From positions 237,768-301,767 of the forward strand of contig JBBPIG010000001.1 in assembly GCA_038040445.1 (NCBI GenBank): 64,000 nt of DNA. The letters run 5' to 3'. Both the position numbers and the translations under genes were made by a program. Below the pieces are notes generated by a model. That model searched no databases, had not been told where the DNA came from, and saw only the letters and a program-made list of their open reading frames with translations. Source of the stretch: Acidobacteriota bacterium. GTDB taxonomy: Bacteria; Acidobacteriota; Blastocatellia; UBA7656. Every line of letters begins with the position of its first letter. Position 1 is the first letter of the stretch. Below are positions 8,436 through 17,359 of the stretch, one piece after another.

Positions 8436-9510
8436 AGACTTTCTCCACCTCGACAAGCTGTCCCGCCTGACTCGTGAGATATGACGCCATCTCGGCGAGC
8501 GGCACGATCTTGTTTGCGTAACCTCTTTCCACTGCGATTCTAGGCATCCCATAGACCGCGCAGCTTTCCTTATCCTGCGCGATAGTCTGTCCCCCGGCTT
8601 GCTTGATCTCTCCCAGTCCCAGCGCTCCGTCGCTGCCCATTCCTGTCATTATGATTCCTGTAGCCATTGGCCCATACTCCGCTGCAACAGACCGGAACAA
8701 GACGTCAACGGATGGCTTGTGGCCGTTCACCTGAGCGCCTCCCTCCAGCAACACCTGGCATCCGGCCGGCGTTTTCCGGACTTTCATATGCATATTGCCT
8801 GGCGCAATCAACGCCTTTCCGGGGAGAGCCAGATCGCCCGATTCCGCTTCTTTCACCTCCAGGTCGCAAATCTCGTTGAGCCAGTGAGCGAGCATCGCAG
8901 TGAAGCTCTCCGGCATGTGCTGCACGATCACGATGCCCGCGTCGAAGTCTGCCGGGATTCGCGGCAATAAGTATCGCAAAGCGTGCGGCCCGCCCGACGA
9001 AGCGCCTATCGCAACGATCCTTCCGGCTCCCCTGCCCCGTCCTTCAACCCGAGGCTTTTTCTTGACCAGTGGTCCGGGCAAAGAGCCGCCCAGCGCCGCT
9101 ACGTTCGTTCGCGCGGCGGCCTTGATCTTCGACACAAGCTCCTCTGCCATCTCCGGCAGCCGGGCCGTGCCTGAAGGCTTGCAGACGAAGTCCACTGCTC
9201 CCTTCTCGAGCGCCTGCATAGTCAGAGCTGCCCCCCGCGTGGTCAGCGAGCTGAGCATAATCACAGGAGTGCGATGCTTTGAAACGAGTTCCCCGAGCGC
9301 GGTCAGTCCGTCCATTCGCGGCATATCCACATCCAGCGTCACCACGTCCGGCTTCAGTTGTTCAACCTTGGTTAACGCGAAGCAGCCGTCAATCGCAGTC
9401 GCGATCACCTCGATCTCAGGATCTCCCTCCAATAGCTTCGAGATGAGCTTGCGCATCAAGGCGGAGTCGTCTACTACCAACACGCGAATCTTTTTTCGCT
9501 CAGACGGCAT
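8422..9510 (-). CDS. cheB: chemotaxis methylesterase/deamidase CheB
   Basis: 362 residues. Removes methyl groups from receptor glutamates when phosphorylated. The N-terminal receiver (about 8-125) has VVDDSALMR, Asp60 in VVTLDVDMPRMDG and the lysine of FVCKPSG; after a basic linker the esterase domain (about 165-355) shows the full catalytic set: Ser in AIGASSGGP, His in VQHMPESFT and Asp in MTGMGSDGA. Start ATG 9510 has GGGAGG just upstream and overlaps the cheA stop by 11 bases. It works with CheR in adaptation of the operon's receptor. Confidence 0.97.
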   Translation of the reverse strand: MPSERKKIRVLVVDDSALMRKLISKLLEGDPEIEVIATAIDGCFALTKVEQLKPDVVTLDVDMPRMDGLTALGELVSKHRTPVIMLSSLTTRGAALTMQALEKGAVDFVCKPSGTARLPEMAEELVSKIKAAARTNVAALGGSLPGPLVKKKPRVEGRGRGAGRIVAIGASSGGPHALRYLLPRIPADFDAGIVIVQHMPESFTAMLAHWLNEICDLEVKEAESGDLALPGKALIAPGNMHMKVRKTPAGCQVLLEGGAQVNGHKPSVDVLFRSVAAEYGPMATGIIMTGMGSDGALGLGEIKQAGGQTIAQDKESCAVYGMPRIAVERGYANKIVPLAEMASYLTSQAGQLVEVEKVYACK

Positions 9511-11257
9511 AAGCCTCCCTGCTGTTCCCTTTCCCTCGTTCGTACTTCACTGCCTTGCGGAAGACCATCTCCGCGTCCATTATCAGCACAACTCGTCCAT
9601 CACCCAGCACTGAGGCGCCAGACAGCGCTTCGTTCTGCACCCAGTGGCTGTCGAGCGGCTTTATCATCAGTTCCTGCTCGCCTATCAGTTCGTCCGCCAC
9701 AACGCCGTACCTCTTGTCAGCGGTTGCCAGGACGACTATAAAGAATTGCTCTGCTTCGCTTCTAAGAGCGGCGCCGCTGCCGCCTTTGCGCCTGTCAAAC
9801 GAGAGCACAACGCCTGGCCGAACCATCGATACGAAGCGATCGCGCAGTCTATAGTTTTCGACTCCGTCCAGATAAACAATGTCAGAGCTTTCTGCTCGCG
9901 CTATCTCGCTGACCGAGAGCAGCGGCAACGCGAAGAGCTGCCCGGCAGCCTTGAATAGCAACGCCTTTATGATCGCCAGTGTGAGCGGCATCCGAAGAGT
10001 GAAACACGTGCCGGCGCCAGCCTCACTCCTTACGGTCACGCTCCCGCGTAACTGCTCGATGGCCGACTTCACGGCAGCGGTCCCAATGCCTCGTCCGGAC
10101 AATCGAGTGACACTTTTGGCCGTGGACACCCCTTCGAGGAAGATCAACTCCATTGCATCTTCGTCGGAAAGCCGGGCGGCATCCTGGCTTGTTATCGCTC
10201 CTGCTTCGATCGCCCTCGCTCTGACGATGGCCGGATCGATACCGGCGCCGTCGTCGCTGACTTCGATGATGATGTAGTTCCCTTCATGGTAGGCGCGCAT
10301 CCCGATGCGACCGGCCGCCGGCTTACCGGCATTTCGCCGAGCGGCCGTCGTTTCAAGCCCGTGATCGACCGCATTGCGTAGGAGATGTAACAACGGCTCG
10401 TACAGCAGATCCACCAACGCGCGATCAAGCTCCGTCTCGCCCCCGCTTATCTGAAGCTCGACTTCCTTTCCGCGTTCAGCCGCTAGCTCGCGCATAGGTC
10501 TCGCGAATCTGCGGAATACGTGGTCGATGGTAACCATTCGCATCTTCAGTACGCTCTTTTGCAAATCGGCAATCAGTTTGCCCATGTGTGAGCTGGCGCC
10601 GCTGAACCGGCTAACAATTTCGTTTCGAGGAAGCGCCAGTTCGAGTTCAGGACGGAGCTGACCGATGACTGAACGCGCGATCACCATCTCACCGGCAAGG
10701 TTCAACAGGGTGTCTATTTTCGCCGCCTCAACGCGGACGTAGACGCGGCGATTCCTGGTCGCGGCCTGGCTCTCGACGCGAATCGAAGCTTCTGACCGGT
10801 GCCGTGGTTCGACCTGTTGATGATCATCTGGCTGCGTCGAAGGAAACTCCCCACTTGTCTGAATCGCTCCGAGCGCTTCAACCATCTTGTTCGCAGTTTC
10901 AGCCGGGATATCGCCCACTTCACTGCCGTCAATTGCGGCCTTCACCGCATCGAGGCTATTGAGGATCGCATCCACCGAGCGACGATCAAACGCAATCTTT
11001 CCGCTGAGTACCGCGTCGAACACGTCTTCGATCTTGTGGGCTACTTGTGTCACGCCTTCGAGATCTATGCAGGCCGAATCGCCCTTCAGCGTGTGCGCCC
11101 CTCTTCGTAGCCGCGTCATCGCTTCGGCGTCGTCACCGGCCGACTCCAGAGTAAGCAGATCGTGCCCCATCTCTTCCAGAATCTGAAGCGACTGGTCGCG
11201 AAACACCCCGAGCAACTGATCGAGTTCTGCTTTGGTCAGATCATCCATCTCGAACAC
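9500..11257 (-). CDS. cheA: chemotaxis histidine kinase CheA without a P2 domain
   Basis: 585 residues. Order: HPt domain with phospho-histidine His55 in RRGAHTLKGDSACID; a poorly conserved linker (about 110-165); P3 dimerisation helices starting RRVYVRVEAAKIDTLLNLAG; HATPase (about 230-430) with N-box LLRNAVDHGLE, G1 VSDDGAGID and G2 SGRGIGTAAV; and a C-terminal CheW-like regulatory domain (about 435-570). The P2 domain that binds CheY/CheB in enteric CheA is not recognisable, and there is no fused receiver. It phosphorylates CheY and CheB from the membrane receptor complex. The annotated start is GTG; ATG three codons later is possible. Confidence 0.95.
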   Translation of the reverse strand: MFEMDDLTKAELDQLLGVFRDQSLQILEEMGHDLLTLESAGDDAEAMTRLRRGAHTLKGDSACIDLEGVTQVAHKIEDVFDAVLSGKIAFDRRSVDAILNSLDAVKAAIDGSEVGDIPAETANKMVEALGAIQTSGEFPSTQPDDHQQVEPRHRSEASIRVESQAATRNRRVYVRVEAAKIDTLLNLAGEMVIARSVIGQLRPELELALPRNEIVSRFSGASSHMGKLIADLQKSVLKMRMVTIDHVFRRFARPMRELAAERGKEVELQISGGETELDRALVDLLYEPLLHLLRNAVDHGLETTAARRNAGKPAAGRIGMRAYHEGNYIIIEVSDDGAGIDPAIVRARAIEAGAITSQDAARLSDEDAMELIFLEGVSTAKSVTRLSGRGIGTAAVKSAIEQLRGSVTVRSEAGAGTCFTLRMPLTLAIIKALLFKAAGQLFALPLLSVSEIARAESSDIVYLDGVENYRLRDRFVSMVRPGVVLSFDRRKGGSGAALRSEAEQFFIVVLATADKRYGVVADELIGEQELMIKPLDSHWVQNEALSGASVLGDGRVVLIMDAEMVFRKAVKYERGKGNSREAYAV

Positions 11258-11269
11258 ATTCCTATCGCC

Positions 11270-12163
11270 TTATCCTTCGAGCCTGTAGGCGATGCCCTTG
11301 TTGCGATGCACCATTGCGAATCTGGTTGATAAGCCCTGAAGGCTTTCCGCGTGCCCCAGGAACAGGAAACCGCCCGGCACCAGGCAATTCGCAAATCGAT
11401 TGACCAGCCTGCGCTGCTCTTCGGCGTCGAAGTAAATCATCACATTTCGGCAAAAGACTATGTCGAGTCCGCGAAGCCCGTTGTCGTTCTTCAGGTTGTG
11501 ATAGTCGAATATCACGCGCTTCCTGACTGCCTCGCTCATCACGTAGTGCCCGTTCTCCTGCCGAAAGTATTTCGCAACAGAGTCCGGATCGACTCCCCTC
11601 AACTGGTCGGCGCGATACAAGCCGCACTGCGCCCGCTCGAGCGCGGTGAATGACAGGTCCGACGCAAAGACGCGAATGGCCCACGAGTCTCGATCGGGCA
11701 ATGTTTCCAGCAGCGTCATTACTGCGCTATAGGGCTCCTGTCCTGTCGAGCACCCAGCGCTCCACACGCGCAGAAGGCGGGTCGCGCTCTTCTCTTTCTT
11801 CGAGACAATCTCGGGCAGCACTACCTCTCGCAATAAGTCGAACTGCGGCTGGTTTCTAAAGAACGAGGTCTCGCAGATCATCAGTGAGTCCAGAAGCGCG
11901 AGCAGCTCCTGCGACCTGCCCTGCGGCGCGGTGATCATGCAGTAGTATTCATACCCGCTCGTAACCCCGAGTTGATCCATTCGGCGTCTTAACCTGGATT
12001 CCAGAAACGATCGTTTCTCGACACCGAGGCTGACACCACACTGCTCGTAGATAAGGTCCCTGAACAGCCTGAACTCGCTGTCAGACAAAATGTTCAGGCT
12101 GAGCGGCCCCGAGTCGAACTGTTGCATGTACCCCGGTGTCATAACGTGCGATGAATTGCTCAT
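11270..12163 (-). CDS. cheR: chemotaxis methyltransferase CheR
   Basis: 297 residues. S-adenosylmethionine-dependent methylation of receptor glutamates. The N-terminal helical domain includes FRDLIYEQCGVSL and SFLESRLRRRM; the catalytic domain has ETSFFRNQPQFDLLREVVLP, the SAM motif RVWSAGCSTGQEPYS, FASDLSFTALERA, and FCRNVMIYFDAEEQRRLVNR; it ends GGFLFLGHAESLQGL. The ATG lies three bases beyond the cheW stop; a TTG two codons earlier would overlap it. No C-terminal TPR or pentapeptide-tether domain is present. Confidence 0.95.
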   Translation of the reverse strand: MSNSSHVMTPGYMQQFDSGPLSLNILSDSEFRLFRDLIYEQCGVSLGVEKRSFLESRLRRRMDQLGVTSGYEYYCMITAPQGRSQELLALLDSLMICETSFFRNQPQFDLLREVVLPEIVSKKEKSATRLLRVWSAGCSTGQEPYSAVMTLLETLPDRDSWAIRVFASDLSFTALERAQCGLYRADQLRGVDPDSVAKYFRQENGHYVMSEAVRKRVIFDYHNLKNDNGLRGLDIVFCRNVMIYFDAEEQRRLVNRFANCLVPGGFLFLGHAESLQGLSTRFAMVHRNKGIAYRLEG

Positions 12164-12165
12164 AC

Positions 12166-12747
12166 TCAAAACGATGACGCGGTTGCGAGCTGCTCTCTTC
12201 TACGGGACAAGAATTCAATTACTACGTCCAGTTCGGCAACGATCTCATCGGATAGGGCCTTTCTCAGATCAATCAGCGTGATGAATCTATCGTTGATCTT
12301 GACCACGCCCTCGACGTAGCCGGCGCCGATCTCCGAAATAAGGTCGGGCACGGGCTCAAGCATTTCGTCGCTAACCCGTATCACCTCGGATGCGCCGTCG
12401 ACTATTAATCCCGCCGTCCGGCCGTCGAGCTTCGCGATGATTATCCGCTGGTCCGTGGGTATTGGCGTTTCGAGAGCGCGAAGCCGCTTTCTGAAGTCAA
12501 GTACAGGCACGAGGTTCCCTCTGAGATTCATTACACCTTCGACATAACGCTCGGTCTCGGGGACTGGCGTTATCTCGCGCATCAGCACAACCTCGCTGGT
12601 GAGCATGATGTCAACGGCGAATTCTTCTCCGCCGACTTTGAACACCACCAATTGTCGTCTTGCTGGCAAAGCCGCCTCCGTGCTCGCTTCCTGACCGCCT
12701 CGCTCAGTCGCCGTGTGGATAGCGTGCGATTGTGGTCCCGTTTCCAC
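12166..12747 (-). CDS. cheW: chemotaxis adaptor CheW
   Basis: 193 residues; a CheW domain (about 30-170) preceded by a variable tail of 28 residues and followed by a basic tail. Recognisable segments are [52 protein letters not shown] and [13 protein letters not shown]. It links the receptor to CheA. Its start lies 44 bases inside the 3' end of the receptor gene, so the two genes are coupled; a later start such as near the domain edge is possible but no other ATG is better placed. Confidence 0.93.
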   Translation of the reverse strand: METGPQSHAIHTATERGGQEASTEAALPARRQLVVFKVGGEEFAVDIMLTSEVVLMREITPVPETERYVEGVMNLRGNLVPVLDFRKRLRALETPIPTDQRIIIAKLDGRTAGLIVDGASEVIRVSDEMLEPVPDLISEIGAGYVEGVVKINDRFITLIDLRKALSDEIVAELDVVIEFLSRRREQLATASSF

Positions 12748-15472
12748 GGTTCCCTGACGAGCCGGGCAGATCGTACGAAAACGGGTGAATATAGTCGTCC
12801 TTCACTTTGAACTGCGAGATTGCCTTGTTCAGCCGGTCTGCGAGCCCCACCATTCCCTCGATCGTTTGCGCGGTTTGGTGAGCGCCGGCGGATGTTTCAA
12901 GCGTAATGCTCGATATGGTCTGCATCGCTCCGGCCACATTGCTCGTCACCCGCGCCTGTTCTTCCGATGCCGCTGAGATTTCCTCGATCAGCTCCGATGA
13001 CTGGCGCACGGCCTCTGAGATTTCTCGAAGCGCGGTGCTTGCCTCGCAGGCAAGGTAGCTCCCGCCCCGGACCTCTTTCATCCCGGCCTCCATGGCAGTG
13101 AGCGCTTCCGAGGTCTCGTTTTGAATCGACTTGATGAGGTTCCCTACATCGCGGGTGGCGCGCGCCGATCTTTCTGCCAGTTTTCTGATCTCGTCCGCCA
13201 CAACGCTAAACCCCAGGCCGGCCTCTCCAGCATGTGCCGCTTCGATTGCGGCATTCAGCGCGAGCAGATTGGTTTGGGCGGCGATCTCGTCGATCAAGTC
13301 GATGATCTCCGATATCTCGGAACTGCGAATGCCGAGCAGCCGCATCTTCTCCGCCGTTTGCTGGACGGCGGAATCGATCCTCGACATTGCTTCCGATGTG
13401 TCGCGAACGGATTTGTCTCCGTGTTCGGCCTTATCGAGTGCGCGGCGCGCCGCGTCAGCCGAAGCATCTGCATTCTTCGAAACCTGATTCATCGACGCCG
13501 CCATCTCTTCCACTGCGCTTGATGTATTGGTTATTTCGTCCGCTTGTCGTTGCGACCCGACCGCGATTTGCTCTGCCGCGGCTAGTATCTCCGTCGCGCT
13601 CGACGAGACAGAGAGCCCGATCTGTTTGACTTCGGTAAGCATAAGGCTGAAATCGTCGAGCATTTTGTTTACAGACTGGATGACTCTTCCGAGGGTGTTG
13701 TCGGTTTCACCGCCGCGTTTTGTCAGATCACCTTCGGACACCGAAGAGACCATAGTCAGAAACTCTTTGAGGTTGCGCTCGAGGCTTTCTTCGGCCAGTC
13801 GTCTTGCGGTTACGTCACGTTTGATTCCGCGAAAGCCGTCGGGCTTGCCCGAAGCATCGCGCTTGAGAGAAACGGAAGACTCAACGACTCTCTTCGTTCC
13901 GTCTTTCGCGACTACCTCATAGGAGAAGCCGCGGGTGGCTTCCCCGGTTCGAGCTACCCTGCTGAACTCTTGATAGACCTGCTGGGCAACGTCGGGATCC
14001 ATGAACTGGCGGTTGTTCATTCCCATCAACTCTTCGGCCTCATACCCGAGCATCTTGCATACTGGGCCATTGAAAAAAGTGAAGTTGCCTCTGAGATCAA
14101 CTTCGAAGTATCCGTCTTCGATGCTTTCGAGGATGGTCCGATACTTTTCCTCGCTTTGTCTCAGCGCTTCTTCAGCGCGCCTGCGATTGAGCGCGCTGGC
14201 GATATGCTGCGAGACGAAGGTCAAGACATCCTTCTCGGTCTCACCAAACCTAACGCTCTCTGTGTAACTCTGGACCGCGAGAACACCTAGCGTTTCGTCC
14301 CCTGCTTTGAGGGGAATGCCCAGCCAGGCGACGGGAAGCGTTCCGATGACCTCGATTTCACCAGTCCCTATCATCGCCTGCAAGTTTTCGCGCGGAGCCA
14401 GTAGCGCCGCCCCGGTGCGCAACACGTGTTCGGTCATCCCCCTCCTGAGCTTTCGCGGTTGAGGCGGGTCGTCGACTTCATCAACGTAATAGGGAAAGCT
14501 CACCATATGAGCTGCTTCATCGTAAAGCGCAATGAAAAAGTTTCCGGCATACATTAGCTCCCCAACGATACGGTGGACTGCCTTGAAGAAAGCCTGCATA
14601 TCATCTGTCGAGCTGGTCATCTCAGCAACACGGTAGAGCGCCGACTGGAGCAATTCTGCGCGTTTGCGCTCCGTAATGTCCGTGTGAATCTCAATGTGGC
14701 CTGTCACTCGACCGCTCTCATCTTTTATCGCGTCGGAACGCAAGGCCACAGGTATGATCCTGCCGCTTCGAGCGCGCATCTCGATCTCTCCCGACCAGGA
14801 TGCGCCGTTACTGACGGCTTCAGAGACCTCTCGCGCAACGCCGGGATCGACGTAGAGGAGTGCTTTGCTGGCCGCGGCATCCAGCTCTTGGACGTTGTAG
14901 CCGAAAAGCTCGGTGAACTTCTTGTTGTAGTAGGTGCCCTCGGTGGTGGAGTCGGCGACAGCAATTGCGTCCCCCGAGCCTTCGACCGCCTTAATGATCG
15001 CGAGAAGCGATTGTTTTTGCCCCGCCTCAGAGCGCGCTGTCTCGCTCATTCGGTCCATCATCGCATTAAAGCTTCGCGCCAGCTCTTCGAACACCGGACT
15101 GGTAAAAGCATCTACGCGGACATCGAGGTTTCCAGCCGATGCTTCTCTAGTTGCGTGACTGAACTTCTCCAGACTGCTTGTGATGCGCCTCGCGACTACG
15201 AGACCGGCTACAAACACCGTCACAAGTGAAAGGAGAGCCGCCGTCGCAGCATTGACCGTCGAGGCCCTTGATAGTAGAGCACTCGGTTCTGCGGCCGAGC
15301 CTTCGAAACTCAGATAAGTAGACACGTATGCGGCCGCGCCGAACAGAAACGCCAGCGTCACCGCTAAGCCCCCTAGCTTGACGTCCAGGGCCTTCAGACC
15401 AACCTTGCCGAGTGTCGAGCGAGCATCAAGACCATGGGGAGGCGCACTGTGCCGTTTTTGATTTGAATCCAT
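12704..15472 (-). CDS. methyl-accepting chemoreceptor with HAMP-PAS-GAF-PAS sensing modules
   Basis: 922 residues. Two transmembrane segments (about 33-53 and 75-95) enclose only about 20 external residues, so sensing is probably cytoplasmic or in the membrane. Then HAMP (about 95-148), PAS (155-270, ends [16 protein letters not shown]), GAF (about 278-432), PAS (440-560), a second helical linker (ITKR-like EGDLTKRGG), and the signalling domain with the hairpin [20 protein letters not shown] and [20 protein letters not shown]. First gene of the operon; a candidate promoter is described upstream. Ligand unknown; no pentapeptide for CheR/CheB at the C-terminus. Confidence 0.93.
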   Translation of the reverse strand: MDSNQKRHSAPPHGLDARSTLGKVGLKALDVKLGGLAVTLAFLFGAAAYVSTYLSFEGSAAEPSALLSRASTVNAATAALLSLVTVFVAGLVVARRITSSLEKFSHATREASAGNLDVRVDAFTSPVFEELARSFNAMMDRMSETARSEAGQKQSLLAIIKAVEGSGDAIAVADSTTEGTYYNKKFTELFGYNVQELDAAASKALLYVDPGVAREVSEAVSNGASWSGEIEMRARSGRIIPVALRSDAIKDESGRVTGHIEIHTDITERKRAELLQSALYRVAEMTSSTDDMQAFFKAVHRIVGELMYAGNFFIALYDEAAHMVSFPYYVDEVDDPPQPRKLRRGMTEHVLRTGAALLAPRENLQAMIGTGEIEVIGTLPVAWLGIPLKAGDETLGVLAVQSYTESVRFGETEKDVLTFVSQHIASALNRRRAEEALRQSEEKYRTILESIEDGYFEVDLRGNFTFFNGPVCKMLGYEAEELMGMNNRQFMDPDVAQQVYQEFSRVARTGEATRGFSYEVVAKDGTKRVVESSVSLKRDASGKPDGFRGIKRDVTARRLAEESLERNLKEFLTMVSSVSEGDLTKRGGETDNTLGRVIQSVNKMLDDFSLMLTEVKQIGLSVSSSATEILAAAEQIAVGSQRQADEITNTSSAVEEMAASMNQVSKNADASADAARRALDKAEHGDKSVRDTSEAMSRIDSAVQQTAEKMRLLGIRSSEISEIIDLIDEIAAQTNLLALNAAIEAAHAGEAGLGFSVVADEIRKLAERSARATRDVGNLIKSIQNETSEALTAMEAGMKEVRGGSYLACEASTALREISEAVRQSSELIEEISAASEEQARVTSNVAGAMQTISSITLETSAGAHQTAQTIEGMVGLADRLNKAISQFKVKDDYIHPFSYDLPGSSGNRGNGTTIARYPHGD

Positions 15473-15834
15473 TTGCGTTACTCTTCTTTTTTTTCGCCCG
15501 ATTTGAGGCGGGAAAGAGAAGCATGTTTCGAGTTAAGCCGCTAAACGCACACGCGCTGCGTGCCGGCCAAACCGAGATCGTCTCGAAGAGAATGCGAAAG
15601 GGGCAACGTGCGAGGCGAACACTAACTCAAAGAGGAGCCTCGACCAACTTTGGGTGAAATTTCTTGAAGGGGCAACGGTGGGAGCAACAAATCGAGATGC
15701 GCGTCAGATGGCCTTTATTATGCCTATTGCGGGGACGCAGTCAATACAATTCTATCGGGACTTTGTGCCTGCTTACCTGTATGGATGACTACCTCCGGAT
15801 TTCCCAGCCCTTCCCGCGTCAGTGTGACGAGTAG
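15473..15834. other. upstream region of the chemosensory operon
   Basis: 362 bases between the receptor start and the stop of the metallo-hydrolase gene, both on the minus strand. A candidate promoter reading towards the receptor lies at 15717-15744; the roughly 235 bases between it and the receptor start hold no gene that I can support. No clear terminator hairpin for the hydrolase was seen. Confidence 0.5.
15717..15744 (-). promoter_or_regulatory. candidate sigma-70 promoter for the chemosensory operon
   Basis: On the minus strand TTGACT (15744-15739), 16 bases, then CATAAT (15722-15717). Good match to -35/-10 boxes, correctly oriented, and after the end of the preceding gene. The leader to the receptor would be about 235 bases, which is long. 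Inferred by eye. Confidence 0.35.
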
Positions 15835-16545
15835 CTACGGCTCACCCATTAGACTCTTCCAGCCTTCAAAGCTTCTGATCTTTAGACAATAGTTCTCTTT
15901 TTTTTCGTCGCCGATTGTGCTCGTGGGCTTCGCAGCGTAGTTGTGCCCTGGATAAACAAGCGTTTCCTCTGGGAGTTTGGCCAGGACCTGCGTCAGCGAA
16001 TGGTACATGTCCTCGGGGTTGCCGCCAGGAAGATCGACACGTCCGCATCCCCCGATGAACAAGGTATCGCCCGAGATCAGCGCAGAAGCCGCGAGAAAGC
16101 ACTGGCTGCCGGGCGTGTGCCCGGGTGTATGAAGTAACTTCACTTTGACGTTGCCGATGGAGATATCATCGCCACCGTGGTGCTTTTCAAGGTCGGAATC
16201 GGAAAGACCGGTGACTGTTTTTACCCCTTCACTCTCCACTTCGTTTACGTGAACCTTGACTGGCCGCATCGCGATGAAATCGGCAAGGCCGGCGATGTCG
16301 TGGCCGAAGATATTTCCGCCTACGTGGTCGGGATGGTAATGCGTCACCAGGGCCCCATCCAGTCCCATGCCTTCGTAGTCGGCGAACTCTATGATACCCG
16401 GAATGTCCCAGGCGGGGTCCACAACCATGGACACCTTCAGCTCATCGTCTCCGACAAGGTAGACGAAGTTGGCCATCTGCGAAGCGAAATAGTCCGCTCT
16501 CGCAAAATCGCGGCCTGCGAGAAGCTGTCTAATGTATAAGCCCAT
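15835..16545 (-). CDS. MBL-fold hydrolase, glyoxalase II-like
   Basis: 236 residues. Metallo-beta-lactamase fold with the di-metal ligands THYHPDHVGG (HxHxDH), HTPGHTPGSQ, SGDTLFIGGCGRVDLPGG and LVYPGHNYA. The combination GDTLFIGGCGRVD plus GNPEDMYHSL resembles hydroxyacylglutathione hydrolases and persulfide dioxygenases. The N-terminal part NFVYLVGDDE, then VVDPAWDI, fits too. Substrate cannot be fixed from sequence; thioester hydrolysis or persulfide oxidation are the likely choices. Cytoplasmic. It has its own gap on both sides, so it is probably transcribed alone. Confidence 0.85.
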   Translation of the reverse strand: MGLYIRQLLAGRDFARADYFASQMANFVYLVGDDELKVSMVVDPAWDIPGIIEFADYEGMGLDGALVTHYHPDHVGGNIFGHDIAGLADFIAMRPVKVHVNEVESEGVKTVTGLSDSDLEKHHGGDDISIGNVKVKLLHTPGHTPGSQCFLAASALISGDTLFIGGCGRVDLPGGNPEDMYHSLTQVLAKLPEETLVYPGHNYAAKPTSTIGDEKKENYCLKIRSFEGWKSLMGEP

Positions 16546-16631
16546 GGTTTACTTCCGTCTCAGATCATTGTCGGAACGGTCAATCGGTCTTCCTTGAAAA
16601 GAAGGTCCGGCTTAGGGTAAAAAGGGTGCAT

Positions 16632-16994
16632 ATGACTAACGGACGACTAGAATGTCGCATCTTGCTTTTCATGTTGCTGCTCAGCACGCTCTTCGCGGCC
16701 GCTTCCTGCGCGACTAACGAGTCGAAGGCCAAGAAGGTGATTCAAGAATACTTAAAACCCCACGGAGTCACCGATGTCAACGTGGATCTCTTTTACACCA
16801 ATCCAAACCTTCCCGACAAAGCGTACACCAGCGCCACCGTGGTCTATAGCTTCGCGAGCACCGAAGGAAAGCCGCAGCGCGAGTTTCTCGGTTTTATTCT
16901 GACGCGAGCGGGCAATGAGTGGCGGGTGGAGAGCATTACGGGTTATACGAAAGAGCAAAAGGAGGCCGCCGGGTATCTTGCCGGCGGTAAGTGA
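16632..16994 (+). CDS. small predicted lipoprotein
   Basis: About 120 residues. The N-terminus has a hydrophobic stretch ILLFMLLLSTLFAA followed by AASC, a usable lipobox with the cysteine near residue 26, so it is predicted to be lipid-anchored. The mature part (KKVIQEYLKPHGVTDVNVDL; EWRVESITGYTKEQ) resembles small NTF2- or DUF4878-like folds but no family is certain. ATG 16632 is preferred over GTG 16626; AAGGG lies upstream. It converges with the minus-strand gene ending at 17005, only 10 bases away. Function unknown. Confidence 0.7.
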   Translation: MTNGRLECRILLFMLLLSTLFAAASCATNESKAKKVIQEYLKPHGVTDVNVDLFYTNPNLPDKAYTSATVVYSFASTEGKPQREFLGFILTRAGNEWRVESITGYTKEQKEAAGYLAGGK

Positions 16995-17004
16995 TCCCCA
17001 GCTA

Positions 17005-17328
17005 TCACTTCCGGTCTTGCCCGCTTGTCTTCTCACCGTACTGTGGGCCGTACCATGCGAGTTCCCTGTTGTACCCCGCTTCCCCCCGTTCAAACCGCTC
17101 CGACCCAGCTCCAGCCCCATAGTACCCCGAGTGTGGGAGCGGCCCGTAGGACTCTCCTGGCTCATCCGCTGGCTTGGGCCGGCTACGATACGGTTTCTCG
17201 TATCCGCCGCCGATGCCGTAACCTCTCGCGCGCGGTTCGAGGCTCCGAGATGGATGTAAGCCAGATGAAGTGCGCTTTTCAGCCTCATCTCTCGTTGGCG
17301 GCTGTTTCGAAGTTATCTCGTCTGTCAT
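17005..17328 (-). CDS. small Gly/Tyr/Pro-rich hypothetical protein
   Basis: 107 residues without a recognised family. The middle is low complexity with Gly, Tyr, Pro, Arg and Glu (RARGYGIGGGYEKPYRSRP; GPLPHSGYYGAGAG; AWYGPQYGEK), so it is probably intrinsically disordered. No signal peptide. It starts 31 bases after the end of the sigma-54 response regulator on the same strand and could be the last gene of that operon. The ribosome site is weak, and a chance reading frame is possible. Confidence 0.4.
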   Translation of the reverse strand: MTDEITSKQPPTRDEAEKRTSSGLHPSRSLEPRARGYGIGGGYEKPYRSRPKPADEPGESYGPLPHSGYYGAGAGSERFERGEAGYNRELAWYGPQYGEKTSGQDRK

Positions 17329-17359
17329 TGGGCCATCTCAAAACAATGGGCATCGAAGC

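Noticed and set aside
8900..9613. Plus-strand open frame (237 codons) over cheB/cheA
   Set aside because: Fully antisense to cheB and cheA, Ser/Pro/Arg-biased, no recognisable fold.
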